NCBI RefSeq assembly: GCF_042646125.1
Contig: NZ_JBHRSW010000029.1
Span: 62,001 to 126,000, forward strand
DNA length: 64,000 nucleotides
Source of the DNA: Glaciecola flavus
GTDB taxonomy: Bacteria; Pseudomonadota; Gammaproteobacteria; Enterobacterales; Alteromonadaceae
Direction of reading: 5' to 3'
In this document: positions 8,988 to 17,515 of the stretch, one piece after another
Layout: each line of letters starts with the position of its first letter
How positions within the stretch are numbered: position 1 is the first letter of the stretch
The notes under the pieces: generated by a model
Database searches by the model: none
The model's input: only the letters and a program-made list of their open reading frames with translations
What the model was told of the DNA's origin: nothing
Program-made: the position numbers and the translations under genes

Positions 8988-9150
8988 TGAAATGTTAATC
9001 AGCAAAAAGAAGTAAAGTTGTTAAGCTATGCTTTGTATTGTTTAGTGAAAAAAATAAATAATCTATATATTTCAATAATATATAGTTTATTTAGTCAGCG
9101 TAATCACGATATCTAATGAAATTTAATATTTTGCTTATTAAATTTCATTT

Positions 9151-9269
9151 GGCTATGTTCCCTTTAGGTGTTGATGCGCACAGGACTAAGCCTAAGAGGC
9201 ATGGGGGCCTTTTTGCAGGTCGGCGACGACTTAGTGTTGTGTATATCAACACTTAAAGGGAGCTTAGCC
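9151..9269. repeat. Long palindromic repeat, copy 2
   Basis: Two 40-base arms (9151-9190 and 9230-9269) pair at 32 positions around a 39-base spacer. The outer sequence GGCTATGT and the TTTA(G/A)GTGTTGAT core match copy 1 at 1973-2117, and the spacer again holds an AGGCATGG-type motif. The middle parts of the arms differ from copy 1 yet remain largely complementary to each other. It lies in the 470-base gap between tex and the TonB receptor gene. The AT-rich stretch 8990-9150 in the same gap shows nothing else I can support beyond the receptor promoter. Confidence 0.75.
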
Positions 9270-9315
9270 TTTGATTAAACCAGCTCAAGACTTTTTTGAC
9301 GGGGCTTAAAGAAGA

Positions 9316-9342
9316 GCACAATACTTGAACCTAGTATTGTGC
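9316..9342 (-). terminator. Hairpin terminator after tex
   Basis: A perfect 10-bp stem (GCACAATACT with its complement, 7-base loop) begins 18 bases past the tex stop. On the minus strand it runs into TCTTCTTT, a modest T-rich tail, so it is a likely though not ideal intrinsic terminator. Confidence 0.6.
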
Positions 9343-9359
9343 CTAGCGATGATTTAATT

Positions 9360-11666
9360 CTATTTTTTTGCTTTTGCAAAGGCTTCGGCAAAGGCGTTCC
9401 CCATGGCGGCATTGGTTTGTAGCGGCTTGGGTCTGTGCTTACTCGATGGCTTGTTTGATCGTGTTTTGGCTGATGAAGGCTTTTGTTTGGTGTCAGGTCT
9501 TGTTTCGTCATCTAAGCGCATTGTCAGTGAGATACGCTTACGCGCAACGTCTACATCCGTCACTTTAACCTTTACAACATCACCGGTTTTGACGATCTCA
9601 CGTGGGTCTTTAATAAACTTGTTCGTCATAGACGAAATATGCACTAGTCCATCCTGATGCACACCGATGTCTATAAACGCACCAAAATTCGCGACATTAC
9701 TTACCACACCTTCGAGTTGCATGCCGATTTTGAGATCACTGATTTCTGATACGCCCTCTTTAAACGCCGCAGTTTTAAACTCAGGACGAGGATCGCGGCC
9801 AGGTTTTTCGAGCTCTTTGATAATGTCTTTCAGGGTCGGGAGGCCAAACTCATCGCTAACAAAAGTACTCAGCTCAATATTGGACAAGGCCTCGGTATTA
9901 CCGATCATGTCCTGCAAACAAATATTTGAAGTGTCAGCAATGTTGTCGACTATCTTATAGGCTTCAGGATGCACGGCGCTAGCATCTAGTGGGTTAGTGC
10001 CATTCATCACGCGCAAGAAACCGGCTGCTTGTTCAAAAGCTTTGGGCCCCAGTCGGTCAACTTTTTTAAGTGTCTTACGATCGTTGAATGCGCCATGACT
10101 ATTTCTAAAAGTGACAATGTTGTTCGCCAAGGTTTTGTTTAAACCGGATACATGAGCGAGTAGAGATGGAGAGGCAGTATTTAAATCAACGCCTACCGCA
10201 TTTACACAATCTTCAATGACGTTTTCGAGTGATTGCGCCAATTGACTTTGATTAACGTCGTGTTGGTATTGCCCTACGCCGATGGCTTTGGGCTCGATCT
10301 TCACTAGTTCAGCTAAGGGGTCTTGTAGTCGGCGAGCAATAGAAACCGCACCGCGCAAAGATACATCCAGATCGGGTAACTCGTTCGATGCTAATTCAGA
10401 CGCAGAGTAAACAGACGCACCGGCTTCACTGATGACGATTTTTTGTAAGCCCAATTCAGGCTCAGCTTTTATTACTTCCGCCACCAGCTTGTCTGTTTCT
10501 CTTGAGCCGGTGCCGTTACCAATACTAATGATATTGACTTTGTGCTGCTTGCACAGGGTGGCCAGTGTGCGCTTTGACTTGTCCCATTGATTTTGTGGAG
10601 CATGAGGAAATATCGTAGTGGTGGCTATGACTTTACCGGTACTGTCTACAATAGCTGTTTTTACGCCCGTACGAATGCCAGGATCCAAGCCCATTGTCAC
10701 GCGAGGCCCCGCCGGTGCTGCCATTAACAGATCTTTTAAGTTTTTTGCAAAGACGTGAATGGCCTCTGTTTCAGCTTCTTCCCTGAGTTTTGCGAACAGT
10801 TCAGTCTCCATGTGTAGCGCAATTTTTATCTTCCATGTCCATTGGACAACCGTCGATAACCATTTATCCCTTGCAGTGTCTGCGAGCCGCAGTCCTAAAG
10901 CTTGTTTAATCAATGATTCGCAAACAAGGGATTTTTGCTCTGCTTGGGCTGGGTCTGGATCGAGAGATATGTGCAATATCCCTTCGTTTCTTCCGCGAAA
11001 TATAGCAAGTGCGCGGTGGCTGGGTACGGTGTTATATTTTTCTGAATAGTCGAAATAATCTGTATATTTTTCGCCTTGGCTTTGCATCCCCTCTATCACT
11101 GTGCTCGTGACATGGCCTTGCGAAACTAGATGACGGCGTATGGCTTGAAGTACATTGGCGTCTTCTGCAAATTGTTCCATTAGAATAAATTTTGCCCCGT
11201 CTAATGCCGCTTTGGTGTCGCCAATGTTTTTCTCTGGATTGATGTATCTTTCAGCAATGGATTCAGGGTCAATATTGCTGTCTGCCAACAATGCTTCGGC
11301 AAGTGGCAATAAGCCAGCTTCAATGGCTATCTGGCCTTTGGTACGACGTCGAGGCTTATAGGGCAGATACAAGTCTTCTAAATTAGTTTTGTTTTCAGCC
11401 GCCAGAATTTTTTGTTTGAGTGCATCGTCTAATTTGCCTTGCTCTTCAATTGACTTGAGGATGACTTTTCTTCTGTCCTCTAACTCTCTTAGATAACTGA
11501 GCCGTTGTTCGAGGGTTCGCAATTGTGTGTCAGTTAGGCCTTGTGTAGCTTCTTTTCTATAGCGCGCAATAAAAGGAACCGTTGCCCCCTCGTCCAACAA
11601 TGCGATGGCAGCATTTATTTGGTTTTCATTGGCGTGCAGTTCGTTAGCGATAATGGATGGAATCAT
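9360..11666 (-). CDS. tex: Tex-family RNA-binding transcription accessory protein
   Basis: The 768-residue protein is Tex (YhgF in E. coli), a cytoplasmic nucleic-acid-binding factor linked to transcription and RNA processing. Visible parts in order are the N-terminal helical Tex domain (DEGATVPFIARYRKEATQGL, LPYKPRRRTKGQIA), the YqgF-like RNase H fold (VTMGLDPGIRTGVKTAIVD), the helix-hairpin-helix region (DLNTASPSLLAHVSGL and later VDRLGPKAFEQAAGFLR), and a C-terminal S1 domain (GMQLEGVVSNVANFGAFIDI). A basic Lys/Ser/Pro-rich tail follows the S1 domain. Length is normal. It lies downstream of greB in the same direction, the arrangement also seen in E. coli near ompR-envZ. Confidence 0.95.
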   Translation of the reverse strand: MIPSIIANELHANENQINAAIALLDEGATVPFIARYRKEATQGLTDTQLRTLEQRLSYLRELEDRRKVILKSIEEQGKLDDALKQKILAAENKTNLEDLYLPYKPRRRTKGQIAIEAGLLPLAEALLADSNIDPESIAERYINPEKNIGDTKAALDGAKFILMEQFAEDANVLQAIRRHLVSQGHVTSTVIEGMQSQGEKYTDYFDYSEKYNTVPSHRALAIFRGRNEGILHISLDPDPAQAEQKSLVCESLIKQALGLRLADTARDKWLSTVVQWTWKIKIALHMETELFAKLREEAETEAIHVFAKNLKDLLMAAPAGPRVTMGLDPGIRTGVKTAIVDSTGKVIATTTIFPHAPQNQWDKSKRTLATLCKQHKVNIISIGNGTGSRETDKLVAEVIKAEPELGLQKIVISEAGASVYSASELASNELPDLDVSLRGAVSIARRLQDPLAELVKIEPKAIGVGQYQHDVNQSQLAQSLENVIEDCVNAVGVDLNTASPSLLAHVSGLNKTLANNIVTFRNSHGAFNDRKTLKKVDRLGPKAFEQAAGFLRVMNGTNPLDASAVHPEAYKIVDNIADTSNICLQDMIGNTEALSNIELSTFVSDEFGLPTLKDIIKELEKPGRDPRPEFKTAAFKEGVSEISDLKIGMQLEGVVSNVANFGAFIDIGVHQDGLVHISSMTNKFIKDPREIVKTGDVVKVKVTDVDVARKRISLTMRLDDETRPDTKQKPSSAKTRSNKPSSKHRPKPLQTNAAMGNAFAEAFAKAKK

Positions 11667-11800
11667 ATGGTCTATTTTGAAGATCTATTGGGCTTGTTTA
11701 GTTTTCAACACTGAGTAAACGAAACAGCCTTTGTTGGTTGAACGAAAAAGAGGGGCAGAAGTATACCCTTGGCTGAAAAATATTGTAAAGCAAATAGCGT

Positions 11801-12283
11801 TTAGGATTTTTCAGCGTCGTAGCTGATCTTATTGATAAACCATAAAAACACACCCGCTTCGGTTTTTACCTCGACTTCATCGCCCACTTGTTTTTTAAGT
11901 AAAGCACGCGCCATCGGCGAGTCAATGGAAATGGCATCTTTGCGTTTGAATATTTCGTCATAGCCGACAATTTGAAAATGTTTTGTGTCTCCTTCTTCAT
12001 TTTCAATATCTACATAAGCACCAAAAAAAACTTTGCCCTGCTGACTGGGGTGAAACTCGACTACTTTAAGTCTTTCCAATGCTTTGCGAATGTATCTCAC
12101 TCGTCGGTCAATTTCTCGCAGACGACGTTTGTTGTATTGATAATCTGCATTTTCACTGCGATCGCCAAGACTCGCAGCCCAAGTGACTTTTTTGGTAATT
12201 TCTGGTCGCTCTTCACGCCAAAGGTAGTCGAGTTCTGACTTAAGTGTTTGATATCCCTGAGGAGTAATGAGTGGTGTTGGCAT
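11801..12283 (-). CDS. greB: Transcription elongation factor GreB
   Basis: This 160-residue protein rescues backtracked RNA polymerase by stimulating transcript cleavage. The N-terminal coiled-coil domain carries the acidic tip (SLGDRSENADYQYNKRRLRE) and the basic patch that distinguishes GreB from GreA. The C-terminal FKBP-like domain includes DAISIDSPMARALLKKQVGDEVEV. The short GreA-type opening (MPTPLITPQGYQTLKSEL) and the RRLREIDRRVRYIRKALERL helix are diagnostic of GreB. Its own promoter region lies in 12284-12530, which also must carry the control region of the divergent small membrane protein. Confidence 0.95.
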   Translation of the reverse strand: MPTPLITPQGYQTLKSELDYLWREERPEITKKVTWAASLGDRSENADYQYNKRRLREIDRRVRYIRKALERLKVVEFHPSQQGKVFFGAYVDIENEEGDTKHFQIVGYDEIFKRKDAISIDSPMARALLKKQVGDEVEVKTEAGVFLWFINKISYDAEKS

Positions 12284-12538
12284 GTTATATTGTACGTAAT
12301 GTGTTGATTGAGTTTAGGGTCGACTGTCATAAACAGTGCGCATAGGGCTATATTATCAGATAAATAATAACCTTATGATTGTAAATTGAAGGGCGATTAT
12401 CGATGCTGGGGTGCTAACGCAATATCTTTTCATGTTTTGTCTGTATTAGATGATTAAATTTTGAACCATTTATGAAAGTTAAACTCGAATATACAGGTCG
12501 ATAGTAAACATAATGTGTAATAAATTTTGGAGGCGACA

Positions 12539-12790
12539 ATGCCTTTCTCAACTTCAAATGTGTTGTGTACAAAAATCGAGTCTTTGTTTTTGGTTTTTAA
12601 GAGTTTTTTGTCAATTAATACGATGATACTGGGTGTGTTAGGTATCATGCTTTGTGTGATGGCATTGCTAACGAGTCATCGGGACCCTTGGCTTCCTTAT
12701 GCCTTGTTAGTCAGTTTATCCTTGGTCGGAACAGGTTGGGTTTGGGTAAGAGCTTCGCATAAGCGAAAGTTTGAAAGTTCTTGTCACTAA
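12539..12790 (+). CDS. Small two-helix membrane protein, unknown
   Basis: I do not recognise this 83-residue protein. It has two clear hydrophobic helices (about residues 28-44, MILGVLGIMLCVMALL, and 52-68, YALLVSLSLVGTGWVWV) separated by a short polar loop HRDPWLP, and a short basic tail. The ATG at 12539 was preferred over the in-frame TTG at 12527 because a perfect GGAGG lies at 12529-12533, five bases before it. It is transcribed away from greB and converges on fkpA with a shared hairpin between them. Confidence 0.65.
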   Translation: MPFSTSNVLCTKIESLFLVFKSFLSINTMILGVLGIMLCVMALLTSHRDPWLPYALLVSLSLVGTGWVWVRASHKRKFESSCH

Positions 12791-12804
12791 GCTCAGCTTT
12801 TAGT

Positions 12805-12832
12805 AAGCCAAGATGAGATCACATCTTGGCTT
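12805..12832. terminator. Bidirectional hairpin between small membrane protein and fkpA
   Basis: An 11-bp perfect stem (AAGCCAAGATG and its complement, 6-base loop) lies between two converging genes. It can end transcription from both sides, although neither side has a long T run. Confidence 0.6.
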
Positions 12833-12848
12833 AAACACAATATCTTTT

Positions 12849-13613
12849 TTACTCGCCTTGACTCACGATTTCGAGTAGTTCTACCTCAAATATTAGCGTG
12901 GAATTAGGGGTTATTTTTCCCGTTGCTCGCGTGCCGTATGCAAGTTCAGAGGGAATGAAAAATTCGTATTTTTCACCGACATTCATTAGCTGAACACCTT
13001 CAGTCCAGCCTGGAATAACCTGGTTTAAAGGAAATTCAGCAGGCGCGCCGCGCTTGTGTGAAGAATCAAACTCTGTGCCGTCAAGTAAAGTACCTCTGTA
13101 ATGCACTTTTACGATATCAGTCGCTTTTGGACTTTCACCTTCAGCCTCACTGATGACTTTGTACTGTAAGCCAGATTCTGTGGTTTTTACACCTTCTTTA
13201 CCTGCATTTTCTTCAAGGAATGCTTTGCCTTTTGCAATGTTTTCCTCGGCGGCTTTATCGTCTCGTTCTTGCTGAGCTGCACGTAATGCGGCATCAGCGG
13301 CTTGCGTGATCTGTTGTAATTCTGTTTGTGTGAACTTCGAATTGTCTGCAAGTGCATCTTTCAAGCCGTCTAACAAGGCTTTTTCACTGACGTCTAAACC
13401 GAGCTTTTTTTGTTCTTCAAAGCGGTTTTTCACATAAAGTCCCATGCTCGCGCCCAATGCGTAGGACTGTTTTTGTGCGTCTGTCATGGTTTCTACAGCG
13501 GTGCTTTCTTCCACTGTACTTGTTGTTTCAGTTGTGTCTTCTGTCTTAGCACCGCCACAGGCCGTCAGGGTAAGCGCTGCTAGCAATGTTGTGGCTAAAT
13601 AAGCCTTTTTCAT
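12849..13613 (-). CDS. fkpA: FKBP-type peptidyl-prolyl isomerase, lipoprotein
   Basis: The 254-residue protein is a FkpA/Mip-type periplasmic peptidyl-prolyl isomerase and chaperone. An N-terminal signal ends in a lipobox (LTAC, Cys19), so it should be lipid-anchored, unlike soluble E. coli FkpA. A threonine/glutamate-rich linker comes next, then the helical dimerisation domain (QSYALGASMGLYVKNRFEEQ), a long helix, and the C-terminal FKBP domain (VKVHYRGTLLDGTEFDSSHK, FPLNQVIPGWTEGVQLM, FFIPSELAYGTRA, LIFEVELLEI). It is divergent from the WD40 lipoprotein gene, and slyX follows that gene, so the fkpA-slyX neighbourhood of enteric bacteria is kept with one gene inserted. Confidence 0.9.
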   Translation of the reverse strand: MKKAYLATTLLAALTLTACGGAKTEDTTETTSTVEESTAVETMTDAQKQSYALGASMGLYVKNRFEEQKKLGLDVSEKALLDGLKDALADNSKFTQTELQQITQAADAALRAAQQERDDKAAEENIAKGKAFLEENAGKEGVKTTESGLQYKVISEAEGESPKATDIVKVHYRGTLLDGTEFDSSHKRGAPAEFPLNQVIPGWTEGVQLMNVGEKYEFFIPSELAYGTRATGKITPNSTLIFEVELLEIVSQGE

Positions 13614-13709
13614 AGAATTACTCCAGTTTAGGTTAGTACAACCTTGGGTTGATCAGATATACTTGGTAGCACATGGTAAACACCTGAGCTTAAAAGTAAA
13701 ACCTCTTTC

Positions 13710-14690
13710 ATGAAAAGCTTGCTAAAAATTGCACTCTGTACTTGGGGTGTTATAGCGCTCTCGGCATGCACGGTGCCCGATTCTTCACCGACAAAGCGAA
13801 CATTATTGTCCGAATCTGGCGTGTATGCAGCAGATATTGCCCACGACGCTAGCGTCGCCATTGTATCTTCTGTCAACGGAGCGGTGGAGGTCTGGGATCT
13901 GCAAACAGGCGATAAAAAATATACATGGCGTCATCAGGGAGAAGGCTTAAACCTAGTTGATAACGTTAAACTGTCACCCGACAATTCGGTGGCAGTGAGT
14001 TCCGATGACGAAACTTTTGCGCTTTGGGACATGGACAGCGGGGAAGTATTGGGTTTTTGGCGAATTGATGAAAGCAATATTCGCGATATAGCAGTGAGTA
14101 ACGGCGGAAATGGCATTGTCGTTGGCCGTGCCAATGGGAAAGTCCTGTTTTTTGAACCCTATACTGGACGACGTCTAGAGTTTATAGGGCATGAAGAAAA
14201 GATCAATGCGGTTGATATTTCTGCAAACGGCAAATACGCACTGACCGGAGGCAATGATTATCGCGCCTATTTGTGGAGTACAGATACCGGACAAATTGAA
14301 CACGTATTCACTCACCCGCACAGGGTGACGCAAGTTGTCCTTGATCAAGGTGCGCGCTATGTATTTACCTCAGATAGCCAAGATGACGCGCAAATTTGGG
14401 ATGCGCAAACTGGTCAAGCTGTCAGTCAACTTCGCTTTATCGAAAGGCAAATTATTTTTACCGCTGCACAATTCTCTGGTGACGGTAAACACCTGCTAAC
14501 GGGCTCGCCCGCAAAACGCTTAATGTTATGGGATGTACAATCAGGAGAACTACGCACTGAATGGAGAGTAAAAGCCAATTCTGGCCCCGCTCCGCAGTCT
14601 GCGGTAGTGTATGCAGTAGGGTTTGAACAATCCAAACCCTTGTCGATTTCAAGTAGCGGTAATTTAGCTCATTGGGAGATACAGCAATGA
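13710..14690 (+). CDS. WD40-repeat lipoprotein
   Basis: The 326-residue product has a lipoprotein signal (LSAC, Cys20) followed by repeated WD40 blades. Blade ends are visible as VWDLQTGDK, LWDMDSGEV, LWSTDTGQI, IWDAQTGQA and LWDVQSGEL, spaced 40 to 45 residues apart, so a seven-bladed propeller is likely. It should be anchored on the periplasmic side of a membrane and act as a binding scaffold. The partner is unknown. The stop codon overlaps the slyX start (ATGA), so the two genes are co-translated. Its position between fkpA and slyX suggests an envelope role, but this is an inference from neighbours. Confidence 0.85.
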   Translation: MKSLLKIALCTWGVIALSACTVPDSSPTKRTLLSESGVYAADIAHDASVAIVSSVNGAVEVWDLQTGDKKYTWRHQGEGLNLVDNVKLSPDNSVAVSSDDETFALWDMDSGEVLGFWRIDESNIRDIAVSNGGNGIVVGRANGKVLFFEPYTGRRLEFIGHEEKINAVDISANGKYALTGGNDYRAYLWSTDTGQIEHVFTHPHRVTQVVLDQGARYVFTSDSQDDAQIWDAQTGQAVSQLRFIERQIIFTAAQFSGDGKHLLTGSPAKRLMLWDVQSGELRTEWRVKANSGPAPQSAVVYAVGFEQSKPLSISSSGNLAHWEIQQ

Positions 14691-14917
14691 ATCAGATTTT
14701 AAAACAAGAAGTCTTAATCGAGCGGCTTGACTATTTGGAAGTAAAAGTGGCTTATCAAGAAGACACAATCGAAAAGCTAAACCAAACCTTGGTTGAGCAG
14801 CAACAGATGATTGAAAAAATGGAGCGAAAAATGACAATTGTGTCTGACAAGCTCAAGAGCATACAAATCTCTGAAATGCCTTCAGCAGATCAAGTGGAAA
14901 TACCGCCTCACTATTGA
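14687..14917 (+). CDS. slyX: SlyX family coiled-coil protein
   Basis: The 76-residue protein is a SlyX homologue: a short coiled coil (ERLDYLEVKVAYQEDTIEKL, then NQTLVEQQQMIEKMERKM) with a proline-rich tail ending IPPHY, the family signature PPHY. Its biochemical role is unknown. The start at 14687 overlaps the WD40 gene stop in an ATGA arrangement; an in-frame upstream TTG would add five residues and was rejected. The 285 bases after it, up to the chemoreceptor gene, hold no gene I can support. Confidence 0.9.
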   Translation: MNQILKQEVLIERLDYLEVKVAYQEDTIEKLNQTLVEQQQMIEKMERKMTIVSDKLKSIQISEMPSADQVEIPPHY

Positions 14918-15202
14918 TTTCTATCGTTCGTCACTTGAGGTTTGTTGACGAGTGGACTGGCTATTTAGGAGCATTGCATTTTTATTTTCTCTGTTTATAG
15001 GCAACATTGATGAAAATAATAGCAGCGTTTGATATTTGTGCTATTTACCACTTTATTGTTTAAACTTTAGTCGATATTCAGTTTTCACATACAATTTGAA
15101 TAAACAGTTACACGGCAGTATCTATTTTTTCAGTATGACTATCTAAAGACATGCTCTGATAGCCGATACATAGAGTGTTCTTCAGCAACTTTTCCTAATT
15201 CA

Positions 15203-16822
15203 ATGAAAATCAAAACACTCAAAGCTCGACTAATCTTAATCAGTATGTCAGCTGCAGTCTCAATCTTTTTCTGCTCGGCCATTATTACTTATTTGCTCTC
15301 TAACAAAATTAATCAGTATGAAAAACTGCTCGCCAATGAAAGCCATATGGCTATCTTAGTCGGTACCATGAATCGTACATTTAAAACACAAGTGCAAGAA
15401 TGGAAAAATGTACTCTTACGTGGACATGTCGACAAAGACAGAGAAAAATATTGGCGACGTTTTGAGGACAAACAGGCGCAAATTCAATCCCAAGCGCAAG
15501 CGCTGCTGAATATGCCTATATCAGATGAAACCAAGCAGCTGATAAGTGGATTTAGAGCATCACATGCCAATATATTTGCGAACTACCAAACAGCCTACAA
15601 AACGTTTATAGAAAGTGATTTTGATCACAAACGCACCGATAGCGCCGTTCGAGGCATTGATAGAGAGCCCTCCGATTTATTAAGTGAAGCTGTGAATGTA
15701 TTGCAAGAAGAAGTAAAAACTACCCGCGAAATGCTCGAAGCAAGAACGGCCTATCAACGCACCTTGTCATATATTTTCTCTGCACTTGTACTGGTTCTTT
15801 CGTTAATACTGATGAGCTATTTTTTGACTCGAAAAATTAGCCAGCCCTTGTCAAGCATGATTGCAGCAATTGAAGCAGTGAGTCATGGAAATTTTGCTAA
15901 ACAAGTATCGTCAAAAAGCAGTGGCGAGCTGGGCTTATTGGCAAGTGCAATAAATCTTGTACGAAAAAAATTGCAAAACGTAAGTGCGCAATTAGATTCT
16001 GAGCAGCAAGCATTGGTCGACGTGAGTGATGCCATCACGCAAGATACAGCTAAGGTTTATCGTATTGCCTCAGAATTGAATGAACAGGCTGACAGTATTT
16101 CTGGTGTAACGCAACAGATCTCAGACGCGGTGAACGACATGAATAATAATGTTGAGCATGCAAATGACACGGCAAATGCCGCTATTTGCTCGGCACAAGC
16201 GAGTCGAAACGTGATGCAAAATACAATGGCAGCGATTGAATCGTCAAATTTAAAAATTCAAGAAACGTCAGCGGTGATCCAGCAACTAGGCCAAGACACC
16301 GAATTAGTCGGCAGTGTTGTTGACGTGATCAACGGCGTGGCAGAACAAACTAATCTTTTGGCCTTGAATGCGGCTATTGAAGCGGCGCGTGCAGGCGAGC
16401 AAGGTAGAGGCTTTGCAGTTGTTGCTGACGAAGTACGTACTCTAGCTTCTCGTACACAGCAATCGACTGAGGAAATAAAGGGCATTATTGATAAATTGCA
16501 AAGGGGAGCCAATGCGGCAGTGTCATCCATTGCGCTAGGTGAGGCAGAGGTGCTAGCAACAAAAAACACGGTTAATGAAGCTTCAGAAATGCTATTAAAA
16601 GTTGACGAAGCGGTAGAACAAATTACCTTAACGAACGACAAGATAAACGCTTCATTGAACACACAAAAAGCGCTCAATGATAAAATTGTTGATCGAGTGG
16701 TTACGCTAGGCGAGACGGCTAAAGAAAGCCGAGACTGCGGCGAGCATCTTAACGATAATGCAGACAATTTGGCGCGCGTGACAGATAAAATGCGTGAAGA
16801 GCTACAACTGTTAAAAGCGTGA
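15203..16822 (+). CDS. Methyl-accepting chemotaxis protein
   Basis: The 539-residue transmembrane chemoreceptor has a first membrane helix (about residues 10-32) and a periplasmic region of about 160 residues that looks like a four-helix bundle (LVGTMNRTFKTQVQEWKNVL is typical). A second helix (about 191-211, YIFSALVLVLSLILMSYFLT) leads into a HAMP linker (ISQPLSSMIAAIEAVSHGNF) and the long cytoplasmic signalling coiled coil. The conserved tip reads NLLALNAAIEAARAGEQGRG then FAVVADEVRTLASRTQQSTE. The C-terminus lacks a CheR-binding pentapeptide. It signals to CheA/CheW; the ligand is unknown. No che genes are nearby. Confidence 0.93.
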   Translation: MKIKTLKARLILISMSAAVSIFFCSAIITYLLSNKINQYEKLLANESHMAILVGTMNRTFKTQVQEWKNVLLRGHVDKDREKYWRRFEDKQAQIQSQAQALLNMPISDETKQLISGFRASHANIFANYQTAYKTFIESDFDHKRTDSAVRGIDREPSDLLSEAVNVLQEEVKTTREMLEARTAYQRTLSYIFSALVLVLSLILMSYFLTRKISQPLSSMIAAIEAVSHGNFAKQVSSKSSGELGLLASAINLVRKKLQNVSAQLDSEQQALVDVSDAITQDTAKVYRIASELNEQADSISGVTQQISDAVNDMNNNVEHANDTANAAICSAQASRNVMQNTMAAIESSNLKIQETSAVIQQLGQDTELVGSVVDVINGVAEQTNLLALNAAIEAARAGEQGRGFAVVADEVRTLASRTQQSTEEIKGIIDKLQRGANAAVSSIALGEAEVLATKNTVNEASEMLLKVDEAVEQITLTNDKINASLNTQKALNDKIVDRVVTLGETAKESRDCGEHLNDNADNLARVTDKMREELQLLKA

Positions 16823-16864
16823 GAACAAAAGCCCCTGAGTTAGCGAACAAGTTTTTAGGGTTGA

Positions 16865-17515
16865 TTACAAAGGATCTAATGTTAACAACACGCGCTTACC
16901 ATTGGGCTCGACCTTGCACGAGCGATGCACCGCTGCCATGTCCTCGTGGCCTTCCCAAGCTTGCCCTTTGAGTAAAGCTACATCAAAGGGTTTAAGTTGT
17001 TGAATTTCGCTATTGTTGTAGCCTCTACCGAAAGGTGTTTTTACTGAGTGAGCACTTGTATTATTCGATGGATTGGCATGGATATTTTCGTTTGGTAGCC
17101 ATTGAGTGCCATCTCCAAGGTAGGTATTCACGAGGCGAACAGGAATGTTGTCTACGTGAAAATTTGGACACATGGCGCTTGTTAACGGCGCTATGCGCAT
17201 CCCCACAGAATCGCAGTCAAAGAGACAAGTAAGCATATCCGACAATAAATATATATCCTCGATTGCTACTTCCTTTCCATCTGATTCGGGTAATAGTTTG
17301 TTTAACTCTTGCTTTAACACATCCATCGAAAAAACACCCCGCAAGCCCATGCCTAGTTGCTGGAACACATCGTTGAAGTAGCGATTGAGTTGTGGATCTT
17401 CATCTCGCGTCCATACAGCAACACTGACCTTTGGTGAAAAAATTTCACTTAGATTTATTGCTGTGTTACCCGCTTTCCATGATTTTTTATATTTTACATT
17501 GATAGCTTCTATCAT
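16865..17515 (-). CDS. DUF1826 domain protein, zinc-stress partner
   Basis: The 216-residue protein belongs to the DUF1826 family, whose genes are very often found directly beside COG0523 GTPase genes in zinc-responsive operons. Conserved-looking features include CLFDCDSVGMRI, CPNFHVDNIPVRLVNTY (a His/Cys-containing segment resembling an iron/2-oxoglutarate-type core) and LKGQAWEG near the end. The biochemical role is unknown. The ATG at 17515 was chosen because it overlaps the COG0523 stop codon (TAATG) and has a GGAG eight bases upstream; the upstream ATG at 17527 lacks a ribosome site. Confidence 0.8.
   Translation of the reverse strand: MIEAINVKYKKSWKAGNTAINLSEIFSPKVSVAVWTRDEDPQLNRYFNDVFQQLGMGLRGVFSMDVLKQELNKLLPESDGKEVAIEDIYLLSDMLTCLFDCDSVGMRIAPLTSAMCPNFHVDNIPVRLVNTYLGDGTQWLPNENIHANPSNNTSAHSVKTPFGRGYNNSEIQQLKPFDVALLKGQAWEGHEDMAAVHRSCKVEPNGKRVLLTLDPL

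Noticed and set aside
14918..15202. Small RNA or short gene between slyX and the chemoreceptor
   Set aside because: Only a 16-codon frame and no clear promoter-terminator pair could be seen.
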